Shown: one piece after another, positions 1-9,151 of the stretch
Position numbering within the stretch: position 1 is the stretch's first letter
Layout of the letters: each line of letters starts with the position of its first letter
From: an uncultured Pelagibacteraceae bacterium
GTDB lineage: Bacteria; Pseudomonadota; Alphaproteobacteria; Pelagibacterales; Pelagibacteraceae
Assembly: GCA_902620465.1 (NCBI GenBank)
Contig: CACNIF010000005.1
Span: forward strand, 1-64,000
DNA: 64,000 nt
Direction of reading: 5' to 3'
Notes under the pieces: model-generated
What the model saw: the letters and a program-made list of their open reading frames with translations, nothing else
The model's database searches: none
Told to the model about the DNA's origin: nothing
Program-made: the position numbers and the translations under genes

Positions 1-37
1 TTGTAACATTCAAATGAAATAAGAAGTAAATGATTCG

Positions 38-55
38 TGTTACAGTTGTATTAAA
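38..55 (+). promoter_or_regulatory. Possible Pho-box-like repeat upstream of plcP
   Basis: TGTTACA (38-44) and TATTAAA (49-55) are spaced by 11 bp, the period expected of PhoB half-sites. Read on the minus strand they give TTTAATA and TGTAACA, close to the two half-sites before pstS. A further TGTAACA lies at 2-8 at the window edge. The match is imperfect, so PhoB control of plcP-agt from here is an inference supported mainly by the gene context. Confidence 0.35.
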
Positions 56-69
56 ATATTGGTCTTTAA

Positions 70-882
70 ATGTCTAATTTACTTAAATATAAAAGTATAT
101 TTATTTCTGATGTTCATTTAGGTACCAAGGGTTGTCAGGCGAAAAAACTTTTAGAGTTTTTTAAAAACTCAAGATCCGAAAATCTTTATCTTGTAGGGGA
201 CATTATAGATATCTGGGAAATGCAAAAAAGTTTTTTTTGGCCTCAAGAACATAATGATGTAATCCAAAAAATTTTAAGAAAAGCTAGACATGGTACCAAA
301 GTTTTCTACATAATGGGTAATCATGACGAAATGTTAAGAAAATTTATTCCAATGCATTTTGGTGACATCCATATGGTTAATAGAGTTATTCATGAAACAA
401 ATGCAGGAAAAAAATATGTTGTTGTTCATGGTGATGCTTGGGATGGTGTTATGAAACATGCTAAATGGTTATCTAAACTTGGATCAATAACCTATAATTT
501 ACTATTAAAATTAAATGTAATAATTAATTTTTTTAGAAGATTGAGAGGAAAAGAATATTGGTCTCTTGCAAAATTTTTAAAGTATAAAGTCAAAAATGCA
601 GTTAAATATATTGGTGAATATGAAAAAACACTTTCAGATTATGCAAAAAGAAAAAAATTTGATGGAATTATTTGTGGCCACATCCATCATGCTGAGGATA
701 GAGATTTTAATGGGGTCAATTATTTAAATTGTGGAGACTGGGTAGAATCTTGCACTGCATTAGCCGAAAATTACGATGGTAGCTTTGAAATATTATATTG
801 GGATAAAATAAGAGAACAATATTTAGACACTCAAGAAATAATTAAACCTATTAAAAATGAAGACTTAAAAAAAGCATCGTAA
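70..882 (+). CDS. plcP: PlcP-like metallophosphoesterase (phospholipase C, lipid remodelling)
   Basis: This is a 270-residue calcineurin-like metallophosphoesterase of the LpxH-related group. The metal-binding motifs are visible in order: SDVHLG (D14, H16), GDIIDIW (about 43), GNHDE (about 83), HGD (120) and GHIHH (203-207). LpxH hydrolyses UDP-diacylglucosamine, but in marine alphaproteobacteria the relative encoded beside a GT4 glycosyltransferase and the Pho genes is PlcP, which removes the phosphate head group from phospholipids under phosphate starvation and leaves diacylglycerol. That is the context here: agt follows after 3 bp and phoR-pst-phoB comes next. There is no signal peptide, so it probably acts on the inner leaflet. 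PlcP rather than LpxH is inferred from context; the enzyme superfamily is clear. Confidence 0.78.
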   Translation: MSNLLKYKSIFISDVHLGTKGCQAKKLLEFFKNSRSENLYLVGDIIDIWEMQKSFFWPQEHNDVIQKILRKARHGTKVFYIMGNHDEMLRKFIPMHFGDIHMVNRVIHETNAGKKYVVVHGDAWDGVMKHAKWLSKLGSITYNLLLKLNVIINFFRRLRGKEYWSLAKFLKYKVKNAVKYIGEYEKTLSDYAKRKKFDGIICGHIHHAEDRDFNGVNYLNCGDWVESCTALAENYDGSFEILYWDKIREQYLDTQEIIKPIKNEDLKKAS

Positions 883-885
883 TTA

Positions 886-1893
886 ATGAAAATTTTAATC
901 GCAACAGATGCATATTTTCCACAAGTAAATGGTGTTGTAAGAACCTTGCATGAAACAGGTAAAATTTTAAAAGAACAAGGTCATAGAATAGAATATATCA
1001 CACCAGAATTATTTTTAACTTTTCCGATGCCAAAATATAATGAAATTAGAATATCTATTAATGTTTGGCCAAGAGTTGGTAGCTTAATAAAGAAAATAAA
1101 ACCTGATGCAATTCATATAGCTACTGAAGGTCCTATAGGGACTATGGCAAGAAGATATTGTTTGAAGAATAAACTAAAGTTTACCACAAGTTTTCATACA
1201 AGATTTGATAAATATCTTAAGCTTTACTTTCCTATTATACCTGCAAAATGGGCTGAAAAATTCTTAGCAAACTTTCATAACAAGGCTGAGAGAATCTTAG
1301 TAACAACAGAATCTATGAGAAAAGAATTAATCGATATAGGTATAGATAATAATAAAATGATTACTTGGACAAGAGGAGGCAATCATGGAGCTTTTAAGAG
1401 TCCGAAAAAAATTGATTTACCACATAAAAGACCGATTTGGATTTATGTTGGAAGAGTTGCAGTTGAAAAAAACATAAGAGCTTTTTTAGAATGTGATTTA
1501 GAGGGTACAAAAATGATAATAGGAAAGGGACCTGATTTAAAAAAATTAAAAAAAGAATTTCCTAAAGATATTTTTTTAGGAGAAAAAACAAACGGTGAAT
1601 TAGCGTCTCATTTTGCATCTTCCGATGTTTTTGTATTTCCAAGTAAAACAGATACATTTGGAATTGTAGTTTGTGAGTCTTTAAATTGCGGAACACCTGT
1701 AGCTGCTTATCCTGTTCCAGGTCCTAAAGATATATTTGAGGGTTCCAAAATAAATTGTTTAGATAATGATCTAAAAGTTTCAGCTCATAAAGCTTTGAAA
1801 GTTAATAGAAATGATTGTCTTGAATTTGCAAAAAAATTCACTTGGGAAGAAACAGCAAAAATATTTTTTAACAATATTTCACCAAATCATTAG
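886..1893 (+). CDS. agt: Family 4 glycosyltransferase, Agt-like (glycolipid synthesis)
   Basis: This 335-residue GT4 enzyme has the usual two Rossmann domains. The N-terminal domain begins ATDAYFPQVNGVVRTL, and the C-terminal nucleotide-sugar domain has YVGRVAVEKN and the acidic motif FGIVVCESLNCGTP. It resembles the diacylglycerol glycosyltransferases (Agt) that turn the diacylglycerol released by PlcP into glycosyl-diacylglycerol, replacing phospholipids when phosphate is scarce. The 3-bp gap after plcP and the adjacent pho/pst genes support this. The ATG directly after the plcP stop implies translational coupling. The sugar donor cannot be read from the sequence, and other lipid or polysaccharide acceptors remain possible. 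Confidence 0.72.
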   Translation: MKILIATDAYFPQVNGVVRTLHETGKILKEQGHRIEYITPELFLTFPMPKYNEIRISINVWPRVGSLIKKIKPDAIHIATEGPIGTMARRYCLKNKLKFTTSFHTRFDKYLKLYFPIIPAKWAEKFLANFHNKAERILVTTESMRKELIDIGIDNNKMITWTRGGNHGAFKSPKKIDLPHKRPIWIYVGRVAVEKNIRAFLECDLEGTKMIIGKGPDLKKLKKEFPKDIFLGEKTNGELASHFASSDVFVFPSKTDTFGIVVCESLNCGTPVAAYPVPGPKDIFEGSKINCLDNDLKVSAHKALKVNRNDCLEFAKKFTWEETAKIFFNNISPNH

Positions 1894-1958
1894 TTAATTT
1901 TTCCTTAATTTATTTGCATTAAAAAGTGTAATGATGCAAAATTAAGCCGTCTAAATTT

Positions 1959-3104
1959 ATGGAATATTTCATCATTCTACTTATAGTTGTTATAATTTAT
2001 CTCCTCTATTTACTTAATCAAAAAAAAAACAAATCAATAAATACTGCTACAATAATTAATAAAAGAGAGGAAAAAACCAAAAGAGTAATTATTGATGAAC
2101 TTGAGGATCAGTTTTTTGCATTAAATAAATTTAACATAATTAAATATGCTAATCCAAGTGCATTAAAAAGATTTGGAAGTAATTTAATTGATAAAAACAT
2201 ATCCTCTGTAATTCGAAAACCAGAATTAATAGATAATATTGAAAAAGCTATCTTAGAAAATAAAACCAAAAATATTGATGTTGAAATAGACCTGCCATCA
2301 TATCAGTTTTATAAAATTTATATTATTCCTGGTCCAACTCATTTATTTACTGAACCAGATTCTGTTGTGTTATTTTTAAAAGATTTTACTGAAATTACAA
2401 AAGCACAAAAATTTAAAACTGATTTTGTAGCAAATGTAAGCCATGAATTAAGAACACCTTTAATGGCAATCAAAGGATCACTAGAAACAATTGAGGGCCC
2501 AGCGTCTGATGATGAAAAGGCTAAAAAAAAATTTATGAAAATAATGACTGATCAATCAAATAGAATGGAAAATTTAATTAATGATCTTTTAATACTAACA
2601 AGAATTGAATTAGAAGAACACATAAGGCCAAACTCTTTAGTTGATATAAATGATCTTTTCAAAACAATCATCAGTAATTTTGAGATTGTTTTAAAAAGAA
2701 AGAAATTAAATATTAATTTATCTCTCGCCAATCCAACAGTTGTTATTGGAGATGAAAAAAAATTACAAACTGTTTTTTCTAATCTTTTAGATAATGCAAT
2801 TAAGTATTCAAAGGAAAATAAGTCTATTTTTATATCAAGCAAAATTAGCGATGGTAAATTGTTAGAAAAAAATTTTATGATCAGTATTAAAGACGAAGGT
2901 GTTGGCATTCCTCAAAGATATATTTCTAGAATTACAGAAAGATTTTTTAGGGTAGATCTTGAACAAAGTAACAAGGTTGGTGGAACCGGTTTAGGATTAG
3001 CTATTGTTAAACATATAGTTACTCAACATCGTGGACACTATGAGATTCTAAGTGAGGAAAACCAAGGAACTGAAATTCAAATTTATTTACCAGCGAAAAT
3101 TTAA
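1959..3104 (+). CDS. phoR: PhoR-type sensor histidine kinase of the phosphate regulon
   Basis: The 381-residue kinase has one N-terminal membrane segment (about 3-19), a short basic linker, a PAS-like domain (about 45-145), the HisKA motif FVANVSHELRTPL with phospho-acceptor H162, and a HATPase domain with N box (LLDNAIKYS), G1 (DEGVGIP), F box (ERFFRVD) and G2 (GGTGLGLAIVKH). This is the PhoR layout with no large periplasmic sensor; PhoR is thought to read phosphate status from the PstSCAB-PhoU complex, encoded just downstream. Its partner PhoB lies about 6 kb away at the end of the same cluster. The 65-bp spacer after agt could hold a promoter, but I see no convincing Pho box there. Confidence 0.9.
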   Translation: MEYFIILLIVVIIYLLYLLNQKKNKSINTATIINKREEKTKRVIIDELEDQFFALNKFNIIKYANPSALKRFGSNLIDKNISSVIRKPELIDNIEKAILENKTKNIDVEIDLPSYQFYKIYIIPGPTHLFTEPDSVVLFLKDFTEITKAQKFKTDFVANVSHELRTPLMAIKGSLETIEGPASDDEKAKKKFMKIMTDQSNRMENLINDLLILTRIELEEHIRPNSLVDINDLFKTIISNFEIVLKRKKLNINLSLANPTVVIGDEKKLQTVFSNLLDNAIKYSKENKSIFISSKISDGKLLEKNFMISIKDEGVGIPQRYISRITERFFRVDLEQSNKVGGTGLGLAIVKHIVTQHRGHYEILSEENQGTEIQIYLPAKI

Positions 3105-3196
3105 ATTTAAAAAATATTATATTGTAATAGTTTTAGAAGGTTTTTTTTAACAATTCTTTACTTGATTAATGTTAATCTTTTAATTAATTTTTTTAT

Positions 3197-3805
3197 ATGG
3201 TTAAAATATTCAAAAATATTTTGATTTTTGCTTTTTTATTAAGCTCTATAACAACAAGTGTTTTTTCTAAAGATATCACAACATTATTAAGAAATCAGCA
3301 ACTTACAGTTTTTGATATTGGAATTTTTAGATTAGAGGCAGATTTGAAAACTTCATATCCTTCTATTAAAGATCATTTAGAAGTTACTGAAGCTGAATTT
3401 TATACAGACGTAGTTACCTCGTATTCTAAAAATTCAATTGATTTAATTGTTTCTGTTCCTATGAATAGAAATCTCAAGAAGGAAAATTATTTTTCAGATT
3501 CTTTTAGATGTAGGAATATTTTTAATTCTGTAAGAGATTTTTTATTGAGGAATGAAAATTTGAGTAATTATAGATATACTATGGCTACAAGCTATTTAAC
3601 CTCAATATTTTCAACCCCAAGTTCATGGCCAAGCTGGAGATATGATGAAGAAATTAGAGAGGAATTAGTAAACTTAGTAAAACTAGAAATAACTTTACGT
3701 CCAACCAAAGAACTAGCTCTTAATGAACAGGTAAACCCTGTTTCATGTATTGGTGGCTTAGAAACTGATATTGATCAAATAATTATATCAAAAAAATACA
3801 ACTAA
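3197..3805 (+). CDS. Unknown secreted protein in the Pho cluster
   Basis: I do not recognise this 202-residue protein. It has a clear Sec signal peptide (basic start, hydrophobic core about 8-22, cleavage near SVFS/KD at 24), so the mature form of about 178 residues should be periplasmic. There are only two cysteines in the mature part (C105 and C184), which could form a disulfide. The rest is mixed alpha/beta with a Trp/Pro/Ser patch near 141-148. It lies between phoR and pstS on the same strand and is probably controlled with them. A role in phosphate capture or sensing would be a guess. Confidence 0.75.
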   Translation: MVKIFKNILIFAFLLSSITTSVFSKDITTLLRNQQLTVFDIGIFRLEADLKTSYPSIKDHLEVTEAEFYTDVVTSYSKNSIDLIVSVPMNRNLKKENYFSDSFRCRNIFNSVRDFLLRNENLSNYRYTMATSYLTSIFSTPSSWPSWRYDEEIREELVNLVKLEITLRPTKELALNEQVNPVSCIGGLETDIDQIIISKKYN

Positions 3806-3827
3806 AAAGTTACCTTTTTAATAAAAG

Positions 3828-3845
3828 TGTAACAATTCTGTAATA
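3828..3845 (+). promoter_or_regulatory. Pho box (PhoB site) upstream of pstS
   Basis: TGTAACA (3828-3834) and TGTAATA (3839-3845) are nearly identical 7-bp direct repeats starting exactly 11 bp apart, separated by ATTC. This is the layout of a PhoB-binding Pho box (two half-sites on one DNA face). It ends 69 bp before the pstS start, where a -35-region site would be expected. The half-sites are A+T-shifted compared with the E. coli form CTGTCAT. Confidence 0.7.
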
Positions 3846-3914
3846 TTAAAGATTCAATAAATTTATACGAGTCAATCATCTTTTAATTAATAAATAACGA
3901 AAGGATTAAAGATA

Positions 3915-4946
3915 ATGAAAAAACTAACTATAGTAATTGCTTCTTTAGTTGCACTTTCAATTGCAACTGTTGCTCAAGCAAGAGATCAAATTAAGATAGT
4001 TGGTTCTTCTACAGTATTCCCTTATGCAACAGTTGTTGCTGAAAGATTTGGTGGTTCAGGATTTAAAACTCCTGTAATCGAGTCTACTGGTACTGGTGGT
4101 GGAGCTAAACTATTCTGTGCTGGTGTAGGTGAACAACATCCAGATATTACAAATGCATCAAGAGCTATGAAAGATAAAGAAAAAGCTCTATGTAAGAAAA
4201 ATGGTGTTAATGATATCGTTGAGATCGTAATTGGTAACGATGGTATTACATTAGCTTACAGCAAAGATGCAAAACCAGTAAACTTTACTAAAGAACAATT
4301 ATATTTAGCACTTGCTGCTCATACAGTTGTTGATGGTAAATTAGTTCCAAATATTTATAAAACTTGGGACCAAATTGACCCTAGCTTACCAAAACAAAAA
4401 ATTTCAGTGATGATCCCACCAGGAACATCAGGAACTAGAGATGCTTGGAATTCTTTAGTAATGAAAAAAGGTATGACTAAAGAAGCTAAAGCTCTTTATA
4501 AAGCTGGTTTTGAAGCTGGAAATAAAAAATACAAAAAACCTCAAAAACTTTACAGAGAAGATGGTGCTGCTATTGAAGTTGGAGAAAACGATAGTTTAAT
4601 CATCCAAAAGTTAACTCAAGATAAAGAAATGTTTGGTTTCTTTGGTTTCAGTTATTTCTTAGCTGCAAAAGATAAATTGCAAGCAGCAAGTATTGATGGT
4701 GGACAACCGTCATTAAAGTCTATTCAAGACTACAGTTATGCTGTTGCTAGACCTTTATTCTTCTACGTGAAAAAAGCACACGTTGGAGTAATTCCAGGCT
4801 TACATGAGTTTGTGAAAGAATTCACAACTAAGAAAGCTATTGGAAAAGGTGGTTACTTAGCAGACATTGGTTTAGTGCCATTAGACTCTAAGTTGTATAA
4901 AACAACTAGAACTAATGCTACGAAGCTAGTTGCTATGGGTAATTAA
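3915..4946 (+). CDS. pstS: Phosphate-binding periplasmic protein PstS
   Basis: This 343-residue solute-binding protein starts with a Sec signal peptide (MKKLTIVIASLVALSIA, cleavage near AQA/R at 22). The mature protein opens with IKIVGSSTVFPYA, the phosphate-loop signature of PstS, followed by STGTGGGAKLFCAG and PPGTSGTRDAWN, which line the anion site. A GAAAGGA ribosome site precedes the ATG. It binds phosphate in the periplasm for PstC/PstA. A Pho box lies upstream and a strong terminator follows, separating it from pstC, which should make PstS more abundant than the membrane components. Its codons look more optimised than those of its neighbours, as expected for an abundant protein. Confidence 0.97.
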   Translation: MKKLTIVIASLVALSIATVAQARDQIKIVGSSTVFPYATVVAERFGGSGFKTPVIESTGTGGGAKLFCAGVGEQHPDITNASRAMKDKEKALCKKNGVNDIVEIVIGNDGITLAYSKDAKPVNFTKEQLYLALAAHTVVDGKLVPNIYKTWDQIDPSLPKQKISVMIPPGTSGTRDAWNSLVMKKGMTKEAKALYKAGFEAGNKKYKKPQKLYREDGAAIEVGENDSLIIQKLTQDKEMFGFFGFSYFLAAKDKLQAASIDGGQPSLKSIQDYSYAVARPLFFYVKKAHVGVIPGLHEFVKEFTTKKAIGKGGYLADIGLVPLDSKLYKTTRTNATKLVAMGN

Positions 4947-4970
4947 TTATTCCTCAGTTAACAAATGATT

Positions 4971-5002
4971 AAAAAGGGGGTCTTTTTAGACCCCTTTTTT
5001 TT
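4971..5002 (+). terminator. Rho-independent terminator between pstS and pstC
   Basis: GGGGTCT (4977-4983) pairs with AGACCCC (4988-4994) around a TTTT loop. The stem is extended by the A run at 4971-4975 against the T run at 4995-5002, so the T tract doubles as the release signal. It begins 24 bp after the pstS stop and lies before the pstC ribosome site, so only part of the transcription should continue into pstCAB-phoUB. Confidence 0.88.
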
Positions 5003-5037
5003 AAAAAAAGAGTAAAGTCCTCACTTAAGGAGATTCT

Positions 5038-6423
5038 GTGAACTTAGTATTATTTACATTTATTGTTCTTCTAGGTTTCACAAGCTATTATTTTGGACGC
5101 AAAAAAGCATATACAATTCAATCTACAAAAAAAAGATTAACCGCATTACCACAATTTTATGGTTATTATCTTGCAATCTGGTGTGCAATACCAGCCTTTA
5201 TAATTTTTTCATTATGGGCAATTTTTGAGCCCACAATTGTAAAACTATTAATCTTAAGTGATTATTCAAATCAAGGTTATCTTGATGATGAATTAAATTT
5301 ATTATACGAAAAATCAAAAGCATTGTCTCGAGGGCAATTCACTGGAGAAATTACACCTTTTATTGAAGCTTCAGCTGAAAAATATTTAAGTCTTCGATCA
5401 ATAGCTCAAAGTTCAAAAGTTGTTATAGTATTATCTGCAATTATTGCCTCTGTTGCTTATGCGTATAAAAGAATTTCATCTAATTCTAGAACAAGAGAAC
5501 CAGTTGAAAAATTTTTGAACGCAGTTTTATTTACAGCTTCTTTAGCTGCAATATTAACTACTGTTGGAATAGTTTTCTCACTTATATTTCAAACTATAGA
5601 TTTTTTTAAAGTAATTCCATTATTTGATTTTGTCTTTGGAACTCACTGGTATCCAGCAAAAGCTTTTGTTAGAGATTCTTCTGAGGCTTTAGATCCGACA
5701 ATGTATTCAGATACTTTTGGAGCAGTCCCTATTTTTGCAGGTACTTTTTTTATTGCATTTATTGCTATGTGCGTTGCTATCCCAATTGGATTAATGAGTG
5801 GAATTTATTTAGCTGAATATGCATCAACTAAAGTTAGACAATATGCAAAACCATTAATTGAAATTTTAGCTGGTATACCAACAGTTGTTTATGGTTTTTT
5901 TGCTGCCCTAACTGTTGGACCATTTTTGAAAGAATTAGGAACTTCAATGGGTCTTGAAGTTTCAGCTGAAAGTGCTTTAGCAGCAGGAGGGGTAATGGGT
6001 ATTATGATTATACCATTTATTTCAAGTTTAAGTGACGATGTAATTACAAGTGTGCCTCAAAGTTTAAGAGATGGAAGTTACGCTATGGGAGCAACTAAAT
6101 CAGAAACAATTAAGAGAGTTATTTTTCCCGCGGCATTGCCGGGGATAGTTGGATCTATTTTACTTGGTGTTTCAAGAGCTATTGGAGAAACAATGATAGT
6201 TGTTATGGCCTCTGGTTTAGCTGCTAATTTAACTTTAAATCCTTTAGAGTCTACTTCAACGATTACAGCTCAAATTGTAGTTATTCTAATTGGTGACCAA
6301 GCTTTTGGCGACCCTAAAACGCAAGCTGCTTTTGCTTTAGGTATGTCATTATTTTTAGTAACACTTTGTTTAAATATTGTGGCCTTGAGAGTAGTTAAAA
6401 AATATAGAGAAAAATATGAATAA
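5038..6423 (+). CDS. pstC: Phosphate ABC transporter permease PstC
   Basis: This is a 461-residue membrane permease. The start is GTG, chosen because AAGGAG at 5027-5032 is ideally spaced before it. The C-terminal half is the binding-protein-dependent permease domain, with the EAA loop region around SLRDGSYAMGATKSETIKRV and typical PstC motifs (GIPTVVYGFFAA; SRAIGETMIVVMASG). The N-terminal half of about 200 residues has extra membrane segments and a soluble stretch, making it much longer than E. coli PstC (about 320) but like many alphaproteobacterial forms. It pairs with PstA, whose start lies inside the last codons of this gene (8-bp overlap). Confidence 0.95.
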   Translation: MNLVLFTFIVLLGFTSYYFGRKKAYTIQSTKKRLTALPQFYGYYLAIWCAIPAFIIFSLWAIFEPTIVKLLILSDYSNQGYLDDELNLLYEKSKALSRGQFTGEITPFIEASAEKYLSLRSIAQSSKVVIVLSAIIASVAYAYKRISSNSRTREPVEKFLNAVLFTASLAAILTTVGIVFSLIFQTIDFFKVIPLFDFVFGTHWYPAKAFVRDSSEALDPTMYSDTFGAVPIFAGTFFIAFIAMCVAIPIGLMSGIYLAEYASTKVRQYAKPLIEILAGIPTVVYGFFAALTVGPFLKELGTSMGLEVSAESALAAGGVMGIMIIPFISSLSDDVITSVPQSLRDGSYAMGATKSETIKRVIFPAALPGIVGSILLGVSRAIGETMIVVMASGLAANLTLNPLESTSTITAQIVVILIGDQAFGDPKTQAAFALGMSLFLVTLCLNIVALRVVKKYREKYE

Positions 6424-7684
6424 AAATAAAGAACAATTATTAAATAAAAGATATAAAGCTGAACAGCGATTTCGCTTATACGGTCTGAGTGCAATTTTTA
6501 TGGCACTTTTATTTTTAACAATCTTTATTTTTAAAATTTTTTCAACTGGCTATTCAGCTTTTCAAAAAACATGGCTTATTGTTCCAGTAACTTTCGATGC
6601 TGAATTAATGATGTTAGACCAAAATCCTTCTAAAGAAGATTTACAGGACGCTGATTATTACGATATAGCACTAAAATCAATGGCTGATTTAGATCCAAAC
6701 GCCAATGAAGATCAAGAAAATGAATTGAAGAGAATGGTGTCTTATTTTTTTGAAAAAGAAATTAAAAATGAACTTTTAAATGACCCTAATTTAATAGGAA
6801 AAACAAAGGAAGTTTATCTAACTGCTTCAGATGATTTAGACCAAGTCTTTAAAGGAAATTATCCAAGAGATTTACCTGAAGACCAAAGAAGAGTAAGCGA
6901 TTATCAATTAAAAATTTTTGATCAACTTGTTGCAAATGGTAAGGTTGAAAGTAAATTTAATATAAGTTTTTTTACAAATGCTGACTCAAGAGAAGCTGAG
7001 CTAGCTGGAATAGCAAGTTCATTTATGGGCTCAATTTTTTCTATACTTGTTTGTTTAATGATAGCTTTTCCTGTTGCGGTTCTAGCTGCAATCTATCTTG
7101 AAGAATTTGCCCCTAAAAATAGATTTACTGATTTTATTGAAGTTAATATAAACAACTTAGCAGCGGTTCCATCTATAGTTTTTGGTCTATTAGGGTTAGG
7201 AGTTTTATTGGCTATATTTCAATTACCAAGGTCTACCCCATTAGTTGGAGGTATCACTTTGTCCTTAATGACCCTACCAACAATAATTATAGCTGCTAGA
7301 GCATCTTTAAAAGCAGTTCCACCAAGTATAAGAGAGGCAGCACTTGCTATGGGAGCAAGTCGAATGCAAACCACAATGCATCATACAGTTCCTCTTTCTA
7401 TGCCTGGCACGTTATCAGGAACAATAATTGGTTTAGCTCAAGCTTTAGGAGAAACTGCACCCTTAATTTTAATTGGAATGGTTGCTTTTGTTAACACGAT
7501 ACCTGGATCACCCATGGATCCTGCTGCAAGCTTACCAGTTCAAATTTATATTTGGGCTGAAAGTGCTGAAAGGGGATTTGTAGAAAAAGTTTCGGCATGT
7601 ATAATGGTCTTACTTGGCTTTTTAATAATAATGAATTTATTTGCCCAAATAATAAGACATAAGTTTGAGAAAAAATGGAGTTAA
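6416..7684 (+). CDS. pstA: Phosphate ABC transporter permease PstA
   Basis: This 422-residue permease is the partner of PstC. A first membrane segment (about 22-42) is followed by a large soluble insert of about 150 acidic residues and then the permease domain with the EAA region [19 protein letters not shown] and the PstA motif [13 protein letters not shown]. The insert makes it longer than E. coli PstA (about 296), a form common in alphaproteobacteria. It overlaps pstC by 8 bp, and pstB follows directly, so the channel subunits are translationally coupled. Confidence 0.95.
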   Translation: MNKNKEQLLNKRYKAEQRFRLYGLSAIFMALLFLTIFIFKIFSTGYSAFQKTWLIVPVTFDAELMMLDQNPSKEDLQDADYYDIALKSMADLDPNANEDQENELKRMVSYFFEKEIKNELLNDPNLIGKTKEVYLTASDDLDQVFKGNYPRDLPEDQRRVSDYQLKIFDQLVANGKVESKFNISFFTNADSREAELAGIASSFMGSIFSILVCLMIAFPVAVLAAIYLEEFAPKNRFTDFIEVNINNLAAVPSIVFGLLGLGVLLAIFQLPRSTPLVGGITLSLMTLPTIIIAARASLKAVPPSIREAALAMGASRMQTTMHHTVPLSMPGTLSGTIIGLAQALGETAPLILIGMVAFVNTIPGSPMDPAASLPVQIYIWAESAERGFVEKVSACIMVLLGFLIIMNLFAQIIRHKFEKKWS

Positions 7685-7685
7685 A

Positions 7686-8441
7686 ATGATAAAGATTAAA
7701 GCAAAAGATGTTGATGTTTTTTATGGAAAAAAACAAGCGCTCTTTAATATAAGTTTAGATATTGAGGAAAATCAAGTAACGGCATTAATTGGTCCATCTG
7801 GTTGTGGTAAATCAACTTTCCTAAGATGTCTTAATAGAATGAATGATGTAATTGATATCTGTAGTGTTAAAGGAGAAATTTTAATTAATGATTTTAATAT
7901 CAATGATAAAAGTTGTGATGTCGTAAGACTAAGAGAAAAAATTGGTATGGTTTTTCAAAAACCCAATCCTTTCCCAAAAACTTTATATGAAAATGTATCT
8001 TACGGTCCAACAATTCATGGTATGGCTCAATCAAAACAAGAAATGGATGAAATTGTTGAAACTAGTTTGAAAAAGGCTGCATTATGGGAAGAGGTAAAAG
8101 ATAGGTTGCATGAACCTGGAACTGGATTATCTGGAGGACAACAGCAAAGACTTTGTATTGCTAGAGCGATTTCTGTAAGACCTGAAGTTATATTAATGGA
8201 TGAACCTTGTTCAGCATTAGATCCAATAGCAACAGCACAAATTGAAGAATTGATTGATGAGTTAAAAAAAGAGCACACAATAATAATTGTAACTCATTCT
8301 ATGGCTCAAGCAGCACGTGTTTCTCAAAATACAGGTTTTTTTCATTTAGGACAATTGATTGAACATGGATCTACTGATAAAATATTTAAGAATCCTGATA
8401 ATAAAAAAACGCAAGATTATATAACAGGGAGGTTTGGATAA
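7686..8441 (+). CDS. pstB: Phosphate ABC transporter ATPase PstB
   Basis: The 251-residue ABC ATPase has Walker [10 protein letters not shown] (about 36-44), Q loop [10 protein letters not shown], signature [14 protein letters not shown], Walker [14 protein letters not shown] and the switch His in [15 protein letters not shown] after the Q loop is typical of PstB. I place the start at the ATG at 7686, with GGAG 5 bp upstream, rather than at an in-frame TTG at 7665 inside pstA. It powers phosphate import through PstCA. The TAA stop overlaps the phoU ATG (TAATG). Confidence 0.95.
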   Translation: MIKIKAKDVDVFYGKKQALFNISLDIEENQVTALIGPSGCGKSTFLRCLNRMNDVIDICSVKGEILINDFNINDKSCDVVRLREKIGMVFQKPNPFPKTLYENVSYGPTIHGMAQSKQEMDEIVETSLKKAALWEEVKDRLHEPGTGLSGGQQQRLCIARAISVRPEVILMDEPCSALDPIATAQIEELIDELKKEHTIIIVTHSMAQAARVSQNTGFFHLGQLIEHGSTDKIFKNPDNKKTQDYITGRFG

Positions 8442-9148
8442 TGTCTGAAGCACCACATACAGTCAAATCTTACGAAGAAGAACTAAAAAATCTTAATGCT
8501 AATATAATTAAAATGGGAAGTGCATGTGAAGATTCTTTAGGTAAAGCAATTCAAGCCATTACAACAAGAGATAACAATATTGCAGAAGCTGTTATTCAAG
8601 AAGATGAAAAAATAGATAAATATGAGACTTTAATTGAACAGCAAGTTGTGAATTTAATTGCTTTAAGACAACCTATGGCAATTGATTTAAGAGAGACAGT
8701 AACGGCTTTGAAAATGTCTTCAGATTTAGAAAGAATAGGTGATTTAGCAAAAAATATATCCAAAAGAACACTTTTGCTTAACGAAAATCTTCCAAAGAAC
8801 TTGGTAGACTCATTGAATAGAGTATCTACCAATGTTCAAAAACAATTAAAATCAACATTAGATGCTTATCTAGAAAGATCTGCGCCAATGGCAGTAAATG
8901 TTTGGGAAGGTGATGAGCAAATAGATGATCTAACAAATCTTTGTATGCAAGAAGTTATAAAATATCTTAAAGAAAATGAAAAAAATTTAGAAGATGGAAC
9001 CCATTTATTGTTTGTAACTAAAAACATAGAGCGTATTGGTGATCATACTACAAATGTTGCAGAACAAGTTTATTATTTAGTTAAAGGCGAATATTTAGAA
9101 GGTGATAGACCCAAGGGAACAGAGCCAATTGTAACCGGAGAAAAATGA
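8441..9148 (+). CDS. phoU: Phosphate signalling protein PhoU
   Basis: This 235-residue all-helical protein has the two PhoU repeats. Each carries the metal-binding acidic helix (LRETVTALKMSSDLERIGDLAKNI-like in repeat one, TKNIERIGDHTTNVAEQV-like in repeat two). PhoU links PstSCAB transport state to PhoR and keeps the Pho response off when phosphate is plentiful. It starts on the last base of the pstB stop and ends 3 bp before phoB, so all three should be on one transcript. Confidence 0.95.
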   Translation: MSEAPHTVKSYEEELKNLNANIIKMGSACEDSLGKAIQAITTRDNNIAEAVIQEDEKIDKYETLIEQQVVNLIALRQPMAIDLRETVTALKMSSDLERIGDLAKNISKRTLLLNENLPKNLVDSLNRVSTNVQKQLKSTLDAYLERSAPMAVNVWEGDEQIDDLTNLCMQEVIKYLKENEKNLEDGTHLLFVTKNIERIGDHTTNVAEQVYYLVKGEYLEGDRPKGTEPIVTGEK

Positions 9149-9151
9149 TTT

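Noticed and set aside
1894..1958. Pho box before phoR (AGTGTAATGATGCAAA)
   Set aside because: Only one half-site resembles the pstS repeat; the partner 11 bp away does not match.
7665..7685. TTG start for PstB
   Set aside because: It lies inside pstA without a ribosome site; GGAG is correctly spaced to the ATG at 7686.
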